A DNA stretch of 64,000 bases from Phyllostachys edulis (Eukaryota; Streptophyta; Magnoliopsida; Poales; Poaceae). Position numbers and translations under genes: made by a program. How positions within the stretch are numbered: the stretch's first letter is position 1; each line of letters starts with the position of its first letter. Under the pieces are notes generated by a model. The model saw nothing but the letters and a program-made list of their open reading frames with translations. It ran no database searches and was not told the DNA's origin. Positions 11,380-22,974 of the stretch are shown one piece after another. Where the stretch lies: the NCBI GenBank assembly GCA_036346405.1, contig CM070557.1, forward strand, positions 54,752,016 to 54,816,015, given 5' to 3'.

Positions 11380-11629
11380 ACTGTTCATCTAGCTCTTACT
11401 TTTTCCGCCACCAAACAACTCGTATGCCACCTAGAAACCTTTCTGAATCCAAATCTCCTTTCCTTGAGAAAGATGGCTAGAAATGTTTCCCAATGGTCTA
11501 AACCAGAGATGGATTCGGCGAAGTTGAGAGCTCTGGTTGCCGTCGAGAAGATTTCGGAGATGGTACTCGTGAAGTGGATCGCGGCTGCTAGACAACATTG
11601 GTCGTCGGGGGAGTTTGGGAAAATCCCTG

Positions 11630-14147
11630 TGTGGATATCATGGGGATATGCCCATGATCTTAGGATGATGAAACAATTGGCAATGTGGCTTTTGGTTTGA
11701 AGGTTCATGTGTTTTCGACAAAGTTTCAAATCTGTCAGGTCAGCGGCGGTCTGACCGGCTTTTGTGCTGAATGTTGATATTAGTTGTGAATTGATTATGG
11801 GTTAGGTCATATCCATATTTGTTAATGCATATGTGTTGCATATTGCATGTTTTGGCTAACGTGGGTCAAGTTGTGAAGAACTTGTTCCCGGATTCGTGTT
11901 TGTGTGTCTATTGCTGTGCAGGTGGCTTGCAGGTCAATGACGGTCAACGACGAGGAGGATCGGGACTAAGCTTGGAGAGCTGAGGTCCAGAACGATCAAG
12001 GATGCCGGGTGAGGTCAAGTGACTCAAGCATGGCGCAGAATGGACATGGATGACCGAACGGGCAGTTCGGTGCGACTAGTTGGATCAAGCGGCGCGGGAG
12101 TCGTTGCAAGTGCTCAGTGGTGCCGGTGGGATCCGGACGGGAGAGACTTGACGACATGGAGCCGTTGATCAACCTACACGTGGCGGAGCACGCGATTGCT
12201 TCGACTGGATGGACTCGGTCTTTTGGAAAGGATCGAGAAGGGGTATTTTGGTAATTTTACCAAATACCGTCTTGGTGACCTTTTGACTAAGCCGCGCTGC
12301 GGGTCGGCGCATTGTGAAGCGGTTTAGATCAATTGACGATGAAGACGGCGCTTTGAGATGCGTGCGTGTGTGTTCCGTTGATGTTGGGCCTTAACGGAAG
12401 CCCATTAAGGTTTTTAGGGTTAGGGTTGCCCTATAAAAGGAATAGATGATGGGACATTAGGTTTTGATGCTGCCAAGAGAAAAAGGGGAGCTTTTGTGTG
12501 GCGGCTTGTATGCCTGCCTGTAGTGCCCCCAAATATTGTTGTGCCCTGTAATGGCCTGGGAGGCAAACCAGGGCCTCTAGCGCCGATAGAAAATAGATAG
12601 GCTCCGGCAGCTGAAGTCATGGCCGTTTTTGTTTTTGCCTCGTATGTCGTCTCGTTTGTGGTGTTGATTTCTACTGTGTCTGCCTTCAATTTTCTTGATG
12701 CGACTGAATCTTTGGTTTTTAATTGTTGAGCGTCTGCTAGACCAGCACCGACTGTAGTTGATAACTCATCTTGGCCTCTTTTTCTTTGCGTGTTGAGCAC
12801 CCACAGAAAACCAGATCTCTGGCCGAGCGAGCAGACAGAATTTGGATCTGGGCGGCGGCGCCATGCCCTTGTAGAGGAGAAACGGTGCTTTGCTGTTAGA
12901 TTTGTTTTTTTTATCTCGGCTATCCTTGTATCGTCAGTAGTTTCTTTTATTTCCTGTGCGGCCAGCTGGTATGTGTTTTGATGTGCTCAATGGGATTTGT
13001 TGCTGCTCAATGATGCGGGTCTCTGTCCAGCCCGGATTAGCAAGATTCTGCGGCAGTGTCCGTGACGGTAGAAATTGGAGTTTGGTTTTTATTGCTTGGT
13101 AGCTCTATGATAAGTCCTTTGCTTTGATTGCCTGAGTTCAGTTTTTATTTCTTGAATGCAGTTTTTCTTGCTTTTGGTTCAGTCTATTTCCTGTTGACTG
13201 CTTGTTTGTGCATCAGGCTTGCGGCAGCTAATCATTTTCTGTTCGGTAGAAAAGGATCTGGGTGGTGGCTTTTAGCGCTTAGCAAAAATCTGAGAGTAGC
13301 GACTGATCTGAAAAACCGGAGCTGTGGAGCGGCGTTTTCCTCTTGTTGGTGAGTGCATGCGTCGCTTGTAGAACTCCGTCAAAAAACCGGCTTATGCGCG
13401 AGATAAAGCCCTTGGCGGTCTTGATGTTTTGCTTTACCTTGATCATGTGAATCATCAAAGTGAGGCAATGACTTGTCCCATCAACTTGTGTAAAATTCAA
13501 TTCACTGCTTTTGAGTATAATTTGTTTTACTTGAGCTTTTTTTTTAGATCTGCTTGTGGCTGCCATTTTCTTTGCATCCCGCTCTTTGATTTGATCTGTC
13601 TTTGCCACCGCCGTAAAAGAGTTATCTGAGTCGTGGCTTGCAAAGACTTGTAGAGCGAGCTTTGTCACTTCATTCTTTGCGCCATGAAAAAAGATGATCT
13701 TTGTGCTTGGCGCTGGGAGAAATGCCAAGGCGTCGGCTTGTAGACCATTGAAAAACAGAGCCTCGGCGTCTTTTAGTCTCGGTGAAAACCGATAGTTCAG
13801 TCACGTTCCTTGTTCGAGCTTCTTCATTGCTTTGAATCTATTTTGGATGCGATCTTTTTGCTTGTCATGTGAGCAAAGGCTTATTTATCCGGAGGTGAAT
13901 ATAGCGGCGAAGACCTTGGATTTTGTTTATGTGGCTATGATATGTTGATGTGCTTGATGCAGCTTTGAGTTGATTAGGCTTTTGCTTAGGGGTTTGATCG
14001 AATTCAACACAAGTCATCCGCTGTGCCTGTATACAGATCTTCATAGCTTTTATAGCTATTGGAGTGAAAGTAGTGTTGAGTTCGATCGAGGTGAAAAATA
14101 GAGAAAGCGCCTATTCACCCTCCTCTAGTCCCCTTTTCGGTCCTACA
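11630..14147 (+). repeat. 5' LTR (2518 bp)
   Basis: Begins TGTGGATATCATGGGG and ends CGGTCCTACA, immediately before the primer-binding site. Compared with the 3' LTR it lacks about 80 bp present at 20426-20510. Confidence 0.9.
12414..12439 (+). promoter_or_regulatory. LTR core promoter with telo-box
   Basis: TTAGGGTTAGGGTT at 12414-12427 is followed by TATAAAAG at 12432-12439. The same pair is kept in the 3' LTR at 20204-20229. A TATA box inside an LTR marks the probable retrotransposon transcription start. The telo-box is an element also found in plant housekeeping promoters. Confidence 0.6.
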
Positions 14148-14148
14148 A

Positions 14149-14162
14149 TTGGTATCAGAGCC
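14149..14162 (+). other. Primer-binding site (initiator Met tRNA)
   Basis: TTGGTATCAGAGCC directly after the LTR end, complementary to the 3' end of plant initiator methionine tRNA. Confidence 0.85.
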
Positions 14163-14199
14163 AAGTTTGCTCTTTTGTGATCTTTATTGATCTTTGAGC

Positions 14200-16209
14200 A
14201 TGGCGACAGATATGAGGACTTGTGAGCGCTTCTTTGTATCTTGTCGTGATTCTTTTACCAATGGTGTTGGCCGTAACAAAATATTTGAATGCATGATAAG
14301 TCTAATGGCGATGGAGGAGGATTTCTCCTGTGATATTTGTGGCGAATCCTTTTGTTTTGATTGTTCTAGTTTCAGGGATGAGTCACTTTTGGAGCCCGAG
14401 GAGAAGAAGCCCAGTGACATATGCACATCAGCTTTTGAGGATGAACATGATGGAGAGGATTTTGATGATGAGCCTTTTGATGATAGTGATGACTCTTATG
14501 AGGATGATCCCCTACTTGAGCTAAGCAAGGTGAGCAAAGAAAAACTCATTAATGTCTTATATTCATATAATCTTAAACTGCTTGCTCTTAGAAAGAAAGT
14601 CAAATTGTTAAAAAAAGAGAAAGGTGATTTGTCTCATGAGCTTGCCGAATTGAAAACCTCCATGAATGCTTATGATTCATTGCTTGTAGACATGGAGAAC
14701 CTGAATAATTCTTTTGCATGCCTAAAATCTGAAAATGAATTATTGAAATCAAATGCTTCTATGCCATGTGATTCTTGTATTGCCTTACATCATGAGCTTG
14801 ACAATGCTAAGTTAGAAATAGGCAATCTTAGATCTATGGCTAGAAATGATTGTGATTCTTGTGTAGGCATGCTTGCTGAAATTGAGAAGCTTAATTTGAC
14901 AAATTCCATGCATCTTGAGCAATTAGAAAATGCTAGGGCTGAGATTATTGAAATTGAAGCTAGGTCTTGTAGCATGTGCTTAGAATATGAAAAATTGCTT
15001 AAGGATGGTTTAGTCTCTTACAAGAATTGTGCTTGTCTAGAAACTGAAATTGATGCTTTGAACTGCAAGCTTAATTCAAATGCATCATTAATTTCTTGCA
15101 CATCTTGCATTTCTTTGAAGAGCGAGATTGAGTCTTTGCGCGATGATATGAGCGCCAAGTCATGTGACTCTTGTATTTTCCTTCACTCCGAGGTTGATGT
15201 TTTTAAGATTTCTCTTGCATCTTTGCATTCGGAGTTGGAGTCTTTTCGTGCTAAATGTGAGTCACTTGATGTTGGTTTTTGTGGCATCGCTTTGGATAGC
15301 TCTTCTTTGGTGAGTTCGACTCTTTCGGACTCTTCTTGTGTTGTCCAACGGATTTCAAAAGACAAATGTGCTTCTTTCTCAAATGGTACTAAATCTTCAA
15401 AAAGGAAGTACCATTGCACATTTTGTAAGAAAAATGGACACACTCTTGAGTTTTGCTTTCGCCGTTTGAAACATGAGCGTCGAGTGCGTCGTCGTATCTC
15501 TAGGAACACACATAGCCTTTCTCGTGGCATGTGTGGGTCTAGTGTTGATACGAGGACGAGTCATGATGTTAGTTCTTCCAGGACTAATAGACCTTTACAC
15601 CATTGCTCATTTTGTGGGAAGAATGGACATCATGTAGATTTCTGTTTTCGGCGTGCAAAACTAATGCGTCGAGCTCATGCTTCTAAGTCTCTTAGTGGGC
15701 ATAGTCTTTCTCATGACATGCACACTAAAGAGCCAAGCACGAAGACTCGATTTGTTGATGGCTTCTTTGACACCTTTTCTAGTGGTGTCGGACAGCACCG
15801 TGGACATGGTTTGCATAATTTTGGTTTTGGTCCACGAGCTGCCCCGAGGCAGGATTTCCGCCGTTTTCCAAGTGGTGAACCTCGTTTTGTTCATCGCGGT
15901 ACACACCCACGGCGAGGTTGTGTGAGTTTCTTTGATGCTTCTGTTGGTTCTCATCATGGTGCTTTCAAGCAAGGCTATCGTCGCTTTTCTAGAGATGGAC
16001 CTCGTTTTCCTCTTCGAGTTGTCCACTCGCGGCGTGCCTCCAAGGATGAGATTGGATCTTCTTGCATGGACCATCATTTGCATCATGCTAACTCACATAA
16101 TGTTTCGACTGCTTCTTGTGGTGGTGTGTCCAAGGTTTGGGTTCCCAAGTATTCACTCTCTAACCCTTCGGGACCCAGGACTCGGACACCTTGCCTTTCT
16201 CATGTGTAG
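14200..16209 (+). CDS. Retrotransposon Gag-like protein, 669 aa, coiled coil and two zinc knuckles
   Basis: Starts at the first ATG after the primer site (MATDMRTCERFF), 38 bases downstream of it. The N-terminal part has CDIC/CFDC cysteines and a strongly acidic stretch at about residues 60-105. A long coiled coil spans about 105-380, punctuated at intervals by CxxC units (PCDSCIAL, DCDSCVGM, SCSMC, SCTSCISL, SCDSCIFL). Two CCHC zinc knuckles follow at about 406 (CTFCKKNGHTLEFC) and 469 (CSFCGKNGHHVDFC), then an Arg/His-rich tail ending VWVPKYSLSNPSGP. Zinc knuckles bind RNA in Gag; the coiled coil probably mediates particle assembly (inference). No protease or polymerase follows: the frame stops at 16209 and downstream frames are closed. 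The uninterrupted frame in an element with diverged LTRs suggests selection or recent retention. Confidence 0.85.
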   Translation: MATDMRTCERFFVSCRDSFTNGVGRNKIFECMISLMAMEEDFSCDICGESFCFDCSSFRDESLLEPEEKKPSDICTSAFEDEHDGEDFDDEPFDDSDDSYEDDPLLELSKVSKEKLINVLYSYNLKLLALRKKVKLLKKEKGDLSHELAELKTSMNAYDSLLVDMENLNNSFACLKSENELLKSNASMPCDSCIALHHELDNAKLEIGNLRSMARNDCDSCVGMLAEIEKLNLTNSMHLEQLENARAEIIEIEARSCSMCLEYEKLLKDGLVSYKNCACLETEIDALNCKLNSNASLISCTSCISLKSEIESLRDDMSAKSCDSCIFLHSEVDVFKISLASLHSELESFRAKCESLDVGFCGIALDSSSLVSSTLSDSSCVVQRISKDKCASFSNGTKSSKRKYHCTFCKKNGHTLEFCFRRLKHERRVRRRISRNTHSLSRGMCGSSVDTRTSHDVSSSRTNRPLHHCSFCGKNGHHVDFCFRRAKLMRRAHASKSLSGHSLSHDMHTKEPSTKTRFVDGFFDTFSSGVGQHRGHGLHNFGFGPRAAPRQDFRRFPSGEPRFVHRGTHPRRGCVSFFDASVGSHHGAFKQGYRRFSRDGPRFPLRVVHSRRASKDEIGSSCMDHHLHHANSHNVSTASCGGVSKVWVPKYSLSNPSGPRTRTPCLSHV

Positions 16210-19200
16210 GTACCAAGAACGCGGATTGGAGAACATGGACTTAAAGATTCTGATCTTTTGCTTCATCACATGATCGGGACACTTGATGGTTCTCCACCTC
16301 AACGATGGCCTCCAAGAGGCATGTGCTTTCATGATTGGTGCTCTCACATGTCTGGTGAGCTATCCTATACCTTCATGCCTTTATCTTCATGATTATTCAG
16401 ACTTGGCATGTTGTGATTGTCTTTGTGCTCACCTGTACCATTTTGGCATGTGTTATTCCCTTGATATCCTTTATCATGCCTTTACCTTGCTTATATATCC
16501 ATGTATCATATTATTGTTCTTAATTTCCATGGATGTATAAGCTTGGTCTTGTCTTCATGAGCCTGTGCTTTTTGTATATGATTTATCTTGCTCATATTGA
16601 TTTTTGCTGTATGTATCCACTTGTTCACTTGATATCCATGTTAGCATTCATCATTCATGATTCGCTCTTAAAATGCTTTATGCTTACATGGTTATTGTGC
16701 TTTACTGTTAATTGTGGATGCATGAGTCTTGCTATAGCTTTCACTAGTTTACTTTCGACTGTGCATATGATGGGTGATATGCTATGTGCTTGTTTGCTTG
16801 CTCCTATGCCTTATTGTTGATTAAGGATAGTTTGAGCTTTGTCATGTCTTGGATAGCATGTATTGAAATTGATTTGTCTATATTCATGCTCATATCATGA
16901 ACTGTTGATTATATGCTTAAATGAGTTTTGGATCATCTTTTGCTATCCTTGCTAGTCATGTGTCTTGGTACTGTTTTCCTAGATTTTGTCTCACTAACCC
17001 AAAGCACCAAGGCATAGACTTTTTTCTGTCTCTTTGGTGTAGTCTTTTAGCTGAGAAGAAGAACATGCGGTTCTACAATTGGTATCGAGTTCTTCTAAAG
17101 CTTCAAGGAATGGATCTTCATCCATCATGACTACATCTCACTGCCAAGCAGTGTGACTCAGGTTCGAGCTTCTATACTTTACTTTTGTGTATGGTATCCC
17201 TAGTTTACATTGCATAGCATTTGGGCTTGTTGTGTTCAGGGTAGATAGGAGGCTCTGTTCTAGCACGTGTCTTTTCTAGGCACTCTTCTTATCCCATGAT
17301 TTACTAGGATGCATTCTTCTCACAGCCTAGGTCGAGCTTGTCTCCCAATCACTAGTGTTAGCAGGTTTTTGAGTTGCCTGTAAGCTTTTTAGTGTTGGTG
17401 TTTCGCTCCCTAGCTTGTCGAGTTGCTCTTCCTAGAGATCTTGTGGTGTTTGAAGTTTTTGTGCTAGTTTTTGTGGAGTCCAAGGCCTTTTGGCAGATCT
17501 CCCCTCAAATCTTTTTAGACTCAACAAGGTTTGCCACCTTGAGATGCGAGTAAGGGATAATTTATCCCTATGGGTTGGTTTGAGGGAGAGTTGGTTCTTT
17601 TCGGAACTTTCTTAGTTCTTTTCTGAACCTTTTCTGTTCATCTGAACTTTCCTTGTTCATGTGAACTTTTGTGTGGATCTTTTCTGATACCTTCTTCATG
17701 TGGTATCCTCTTTGGATCTTTTTGATCCTTGTGATCTTTTTAGGCTTTTAAGTCTTTTTGTGCATCTCATTGTATCATATTGCATACATATAGAAAATCA
17801 AAAAAAAAGATACTGCATACATATGAAAAATCACAAAAAGATACTTGTAATATAAGCTTTACCGCTTCTTTCTTTTAAATTAATGAAGCTTTGCTTATTA
17901 CCCTCTTGAGCTTTGGTATTTCAAATTCTTGCTCAAGATTGTGTCTAGTTCTTTGACTTGCTAGAATTATCATGCTTTTACATGTGCAGCAATGTCTTTG
18001 CTAAATGAGCTAGAACTTTTAATATAACTTGAACTGAAAATTGCAATTTATGGATCTTTTAGCTAGTTGCACAATTAGTGATCCTTTTGTGACATTGGCC
18101 CTGTCAAAATTGCTTTGTTAGTTCTGGAATCTAGAATCGAACATCTTTGAGCTTTCAGTTCATTAAAGAATCTGAAATAGCCCTTGTGCAAAATGAAAAA
18201 TGATCTGTTTTGTGCGAAAAAACTGATCTCACCAATTCTTTCTCATGAGACGGCTTGCCATTGTACTAGGCATGAACTCAGGGGGAGTTTTGGATGACCT
18301 AGACCACTCTTTTAAGCTTTTGTTGCTTGAGATGGTCGCAGTGAGGCTTGAGATCTAGCACTTGGCTAAAAATGCAAATTGTCAAATTGGTTGATGCTTA
18401 GGAAGAGATTGTGGATGGCTCCTAGTCCAGGATCTTCTTTACTAAGATAGACCTTTTATCAACTTGAATATTCATTGCAAATGAAAAATAGTTGAAAATT
18501 GGGCTTTTGACAAAAACTTGAGCTAAATGATTTATTTTAGGACTTTTTGTCTCTAAGATGGTCTTTGCTAGCTTCTGGTTCTCACAATAACATTTTGATA
18601 TGGCCATTATCACTTTCGGATAACTGTTGTTGAACTTGCTAATTTTGAAGCGTTGCTTAATTTTACCCAACAACATGTGATATATTGAGATCATTAGCCA
18701 AGCTTTGCTATATATGTCTTAACATGATCTTGCTAGCTTTGTCAGGCTTGTTGTATCTTGAGTAATGGTAGAAATGCTAGCCTGTTCAATTGAGTAATCT
18801 CCAAAGCTTCTTTTACTTAAAAATTAAAAAATCAAAACAAAAATGAAGCCACCTCATTGCATTTCATGCATGCTCTTTCTTTTGCTTCTTCCTTTCTTGT
18901 GCATTTGTTATCTCTGGATGAGAGGAAGAGATGATTCCTTGATGAATCCATTGTCAAAGGGGGAGAAGATTTAGCGAAAATGTAATGTTAATAAAGAGCT
19001 TTTTGGTTATGGGGGAGAAGTTTTGTAAGGGGGAGAAATGGAGAAATTGAAATTTCATATTCTCTCTTTTAAAGTGATGATCATAGTGAGGGGGAGCTTT
19101 CATATTGCATTCTTTTGGTCTTATTGCCTTTTCTGAACTTGAATTGCAATTCTTGAAGACTCACAATGATCTAAGGTCAAATAGAACAATTGTTCTTTCA

Positions 19201-19433
19201 TATGGACCTTAAGTGAGATTTTTGTCGATTCTCTGAATTTGGAAGCTTTCTTGCTTTCTTTTGCTGTATCTCATTTGTTTATGCTATTCTGAAGCCAGCT
19301 TGGTCATTTCCATTGCTTTTTCTTGCATTTGGACCAGGTTGTGCCTTTGTGCGAAAACTGCGAGTATTTTTCTTTTCAAACCACAAACTTACATTTTCTG
19401 AGAGATTGTCAATGTGTTCATCAAGGGGGAGAT
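16210..19433 (+). other. Non-coding 3' interior of the LTR retrotransposon
   Basis: About 3.2 kb with no pol domain. It is T-rich with repeated GGGGGAGA words toward 19.0-19.4 kb. At 17071-17091 is TCTACAATTGGTATCGAG, nearly identical to the LTR-end/primer-site junction at 14142, which suggests recombination with another element. Confidence 0.6.
19423..19433 (+). other. Polypurine tract
   Basis: AAGGGGGAGAT immediately upstream of the 3' LTR start at 19434. Confidence 0.8.
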
Positions 19434-22009
19434 TGTGGATATCATGGGGATATGCCCATGATCTTAGGATGATGAAACAATTGGCAATGTGGCTTTTGGT
19501 TTGAAGGTTCATGTGTTTTCGACAAAGTTTCAGATCTGTCAGGTCAGCGGCGGTCTGACCGGCTTTTGTGCTGAATGTTGATATTAGTTGTGAATTGATT
19601 ATGGGTTAGGTCATATCCATATTTGTTAATGCATATGTGTTGCATATTGCATGTTTTGGCTAACGTGGGTCAAGTTGTGAAGAACTTGTTCCCGGATTTG
19701 TGTTTGCGTGTCTATTGCTGTGCAGGTGGCTTGTAGGTCAATGACGGTCAACGGCGAGGAGGATCGGGACTAAGCTTGGAGAGCTGAGGTCCAGAACGAT
19801 CAAGGATGCCGGGTGAGGTCAAGTGACTCAAGCATGGCGCTTGAATGGACATGGATGACCGAACAGGCGCTTCGGTGCGACTAGTTGGATCAAGCGGCGG
19901 AGTCGTTGCAAGTGCTCGATGGTGCTTGGATCCGGACGGAGAGACTTGACGACATGGAGCCGTTGATCAACCTACACGTGGCGAACACGCGATTGCTTCG
20001 ACCGATGGACTCGGTCTTTTGGAAAGGATCGAGAAGGGTATTTTGGTAATTTTACCAAATCTGCCTTAGTGACCTTTGACTAAGCGTGCTATGTGTCGGC
20101 GCATTAATGAAGCGGTTTAGATCAATTGACGATGAAGACGGCGCTTTGAGATGCGTCGTGTGTGTTCCGTTGATGTTGGGCCTTAACGAAGCCCATTAAG
20201 GTTTTAGGGTTAGGGTTGCCCTATAAAAGGAATAGATGATGGGACATTAGGTTTTGATCTTGCCAAGAGAAAAGGGAGCTTTTGTGTGGCGGCTTGTATG
20301 CTACTGTAGTGCCCCAAATATTGTTGTGCCTCAGAATGGCACGGGAGGCAAACCAGGGGCCTCTAGCTACCGATAGAAAATAGATAGGCTCCGCGGTGAA
20401 GTCATGGCCGTTTTTGTTTTTGCGTGTAGAGGATATATGCCACCCATCGTATGATATGATCTTTGCAAGATCTTCGTTATTTGGCGACCATCTGAGATTA
20501 TTTTTACGCCTCGTATGTCGTCTCGTTTGTGGTGTTGATTTCTCACCGTATGCGCCTTCAATTTTCTTGATCTGTTGAATCTTTGGTTTTTAATTGTTGG
20601 CGCCTCGCTAGACCAAAGACCGGCTGTAGTTGATAACTCGTCTTGGCCTCTTTTTCTTTGCGTGTTGAGCACCCGCAGAAAACCAGATCTCTGGCCGAGC
20701 GAGCAGACAGAATTTGGATCTGGGCGGCGGCGCCATGCCCTTGTAGAGGAGAAACGTGCTTTCTTTGTTAGATTTGTTTTTTTATCTCGGCTATCCTTGT
20801 ATCGTCGCCAGATTTCTTTTATTTCTGTCTTGCCACCGGTATGTGTTTTGATGTGCTCAATGGGATTTGTTCTTTGCTCAATGATGCGGTCTCTGTCGGC
20901 CGGATTAGCAAGATTCTGGGCGATGTCCGTGATGGTAGAAATTGGAGTTTGGTTTTATTGCTTGGTAGCTCTATGATAAGTCCTTTGCTTTGATTGCCCG
21001 AGTTCAGTTTTATTTCTTGAATGCGCTTTTTCTTGCTTTTGGTTGATCTATTTCTGTTGATCGCTTGTTTGTGCATCGAACTTCGGACGACTAATCATTT
21101 CTGTTCGGTAGACAAGGATCTGGGTGGTGGCTTTTAGTGCTTAGCAAAAATCTGAGAGTAGCGACTGATCTGAAAAACCGGAGCTGTGGAGCGGCGTTTT
21201 CCTCTTGTTGGTGAGTGCATGCGGCCACTTGTAGAACCTGTCCGCAAAAACCGGCGGCTTGTCTGCCAGATAAAGCCCTTGGCGGTGCTGATGTTTTTGC
21301 TTTACCTTCGGTCTGTGAATCATCAAAGTGAGGCAGCGACTTGTCCCATCAACTTGTGTAAAATTCAATTCACTGTTTTGAGTATAATTTGTTTTACTTG
21401 AGCTGTTTTTTTTAGATCTGTTTGTGGCTGCCATTTTCTTTGCATCCTGCTCTTTGATTTGATCTGTCTTTGCCACGCCGTAAAAAGAGTTATCTGAGTC
21501 GTGGCTTGCGGCACTTGTAGAGCGAGCTTTGTCACTTCATTCTTTGCGCCGCAGAAAAGATGATTCGCTGCTTTGGCGCTGGGAGAAATGCCGAGGGTGT
21601 CGGCTTGTAGACCATTGAAAACAGAGCCTCGGCGTCTTTTAGTCTCGGTGAAAAACCGATAGTTCGGTCAGGTTCCTTGTTCGATTCTTCATTGCTTTGA
21701 ATCTATTTTGGATGCGATCTTTTTGCTTGTCATGTGAGCGTGGCTTATTTATCTGGAGGTGAATATAAGCGGCGACCTTGGATTTTGTTTATGCGGCTAT
21801 GATATGTTGATGTGCTTGATGCGACTTTGAGTTGATTAGGCTTTTGCTTAGGGTTTGATCGAATTCAACACAGTCATCCGTTGTGCTCAGATACTGAGAT
21901 CTTCATAGCTTTTATAGCTATTGGAGTGAAAGTAGTGTTGAGTTCGATCGAGGTGAAAAATAGAGAAAGCGCCTATTCACCCCCCTCTAGTCGCCTTTCC
22001 GGTCCTACA
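19434..22009 (+). repeat. 3' LTR (2576 bp)
   Basis: Second copy of 11630-14147, same ends. It carries an 80-bp segment (about 20426-20510) absent from the 5' LTR and has TATAAAAG at 20222-20229. Confidence 0.9.
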
Positions 22010-22835
22010 CCCTGTCTTGCAAAGCGTCTTCATGAGTCTTGACCTTCGATTTGCTCACTTCGCCATTTCCTCACGCCAGAATCGAAAGCACTTGGGTGGA
22101 ATTGGTGAACCTTGTTTCCAACTCCATCACAATGTTAAGTGTGTTCGTGTACCTGTGTGAGGCCTACCTGAGAATTCCAGCGGACCTTGAGCTCTTCCAG
22201 TACTTCTACGGAATGACAAGGTTGTCGGGAATCGCCGGTGGTTACAGTCTGAAGCTCCACGATGGCAAGTCGAGGGAGTACATTCAGATGTTCACCTATT
22301 CGTCATGGCCGTTGTGGAAAAAGAAGTGGTTCTATTGGGAGATGACCAGGGATGACAGCCACTCCTTCGTCGTGAAGGTTGCCGAGAAGATTTCTTCCTG
22401 GGACTCAACTCCCAAGGATCTTGACCGGATCGTCCCTTATATTCAAGCCATCAAGGACTTGAAGGAGGGGTTTACCGGTTGGCATGTGGTGAAGGATTTC
22501 ATCATGCGCCATATTATCCCTCTAAAGAAGCAGGTACCTCCTATGTGGAGGTACTCGGGGTCGCAGGACCCAGCCAGAGATTACGAGCAAGGTAGGTAAA
22601 CTTTCAATTTTAGCTCTCTTTCAGTTGATCTCAAGCTTGGTTATTGAAAGCTTATATTCTCCTATAGATCTCACACAAGCGGAAATTGACGCTCGAGTCA
22701 AGCTTGTTTGTGAGAAATCCCCGCCACCCAATGCGGTGGCGCCTTGAATCCTGACAGTCTTGTCTAAGGAGGACAAGATGGATCACCTAACGGTAATCAT
22801 CTTTAGGATCTTGCAGTCATATAAAAACTTACGAC

Positions 22836-22974
22836 TAGAGACTGGTCGTAGAAGGACTTACGACCATAGGATGGTCGTGGAAAAACTCACGACTAAAAGG
22901 TTGTCGTAGAAAAACTTACGACTAGGTGTTGGTCGTAGAAGGACTTACGACTATAGGATGGTCGTGGAAAAACT
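22836..22974. repeat. TTACGACTA/TGGTCGTAG tandem repeats
   Basis: Four to five units of about 30 bp like those in the Gypsy LTR at 9.1 kb. They lie just beyond the antisense ORF and are cut at 22975 by the next LTR fragment. Confidence 0.7.

Larger units (their letters stand above)
11630..22009 (+). mobile_element. Complete 10.4-kb LTR retrotransposon with Gag-like ORF only
   Basis: LTRs 11630-14147 and 19434-22009 both run TGTGGATATC to GGTCCTACA. The target duplication is CCCTG at 11625-11629 and 22010-22014. A primer site follows LTR 1 and a polypurine tract precedes LTR 2. The 5.3-kb interior encodes a single Gag-like protein and no protease, reverse transcriptase, RNase H or integrase. 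It is therefore a non-autonomous element that must borrow pol functions. It inserted into the antisense ORF of the older Gypsy element. The LTRs differ by many small indels and one of about 80 bp, so the insertion is not very recent. Confidence 0.88.
11473..22747 (+). pseudogene. Antisense ORF of Gypsy element (PF04195-like), spliced, interrupted
   Basis: The first part, 11473-11629, starts MARNVSQWSKPEMDSAKLRA and is broken by the insertion at 11630. It resumes at 22010. The region from 22099 reads SNSITMLSVFVYLCEAYLRI, then LKLHDGKSREYIQMF and WKKKWFYWEMTRDD. This resembles the 'putative gypsy type transposon' domain (PF04195) common in grasses. A frame change lies near 22050-22100. An intron at 22592-22667 (donor GTAGGT, acceptor CCTATAG) joins in phase to a last exon, 22668-22747, reading DLTQAEIDARVKLVCEKSPP and a stop at 22745. 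Its orientation is opposite to the element's LTR. Function is unknown; the frame break and the 10-kb insertion make it inactive here. Confidence 0.65.
8579..22974 (-). mobile_element. Tat-lineage-like Gypsy retrotransposon, interrupted and incomplete
   Basis: The 3' LTR (minus orientation) is 8579-9372 with a polypurine tract just inside it. The interior then holds an ORF on the opposite (plus) strand at 11473-22747, followed by TACGACC repeats to 22974. A spliced antisense ORF between pol and the 3' LTR is a known trait of Tat-lineage Gypsy elements such as RIRE2, Grande and RetroSor1. With the two later insertions removed only about 2.4 kb remains. No gag, pol, primer site or 5' LTR of this copy is seen in the window, so it is truncated on the right by the LTR fragment at 22975. 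Confidence 0.6.

Noticed and set aside
15661..16086. Minus-strand 141-codon open frame opposite gag
   Set aside because: Shadow of the 669-residue Gag-like frame on the plus strand.
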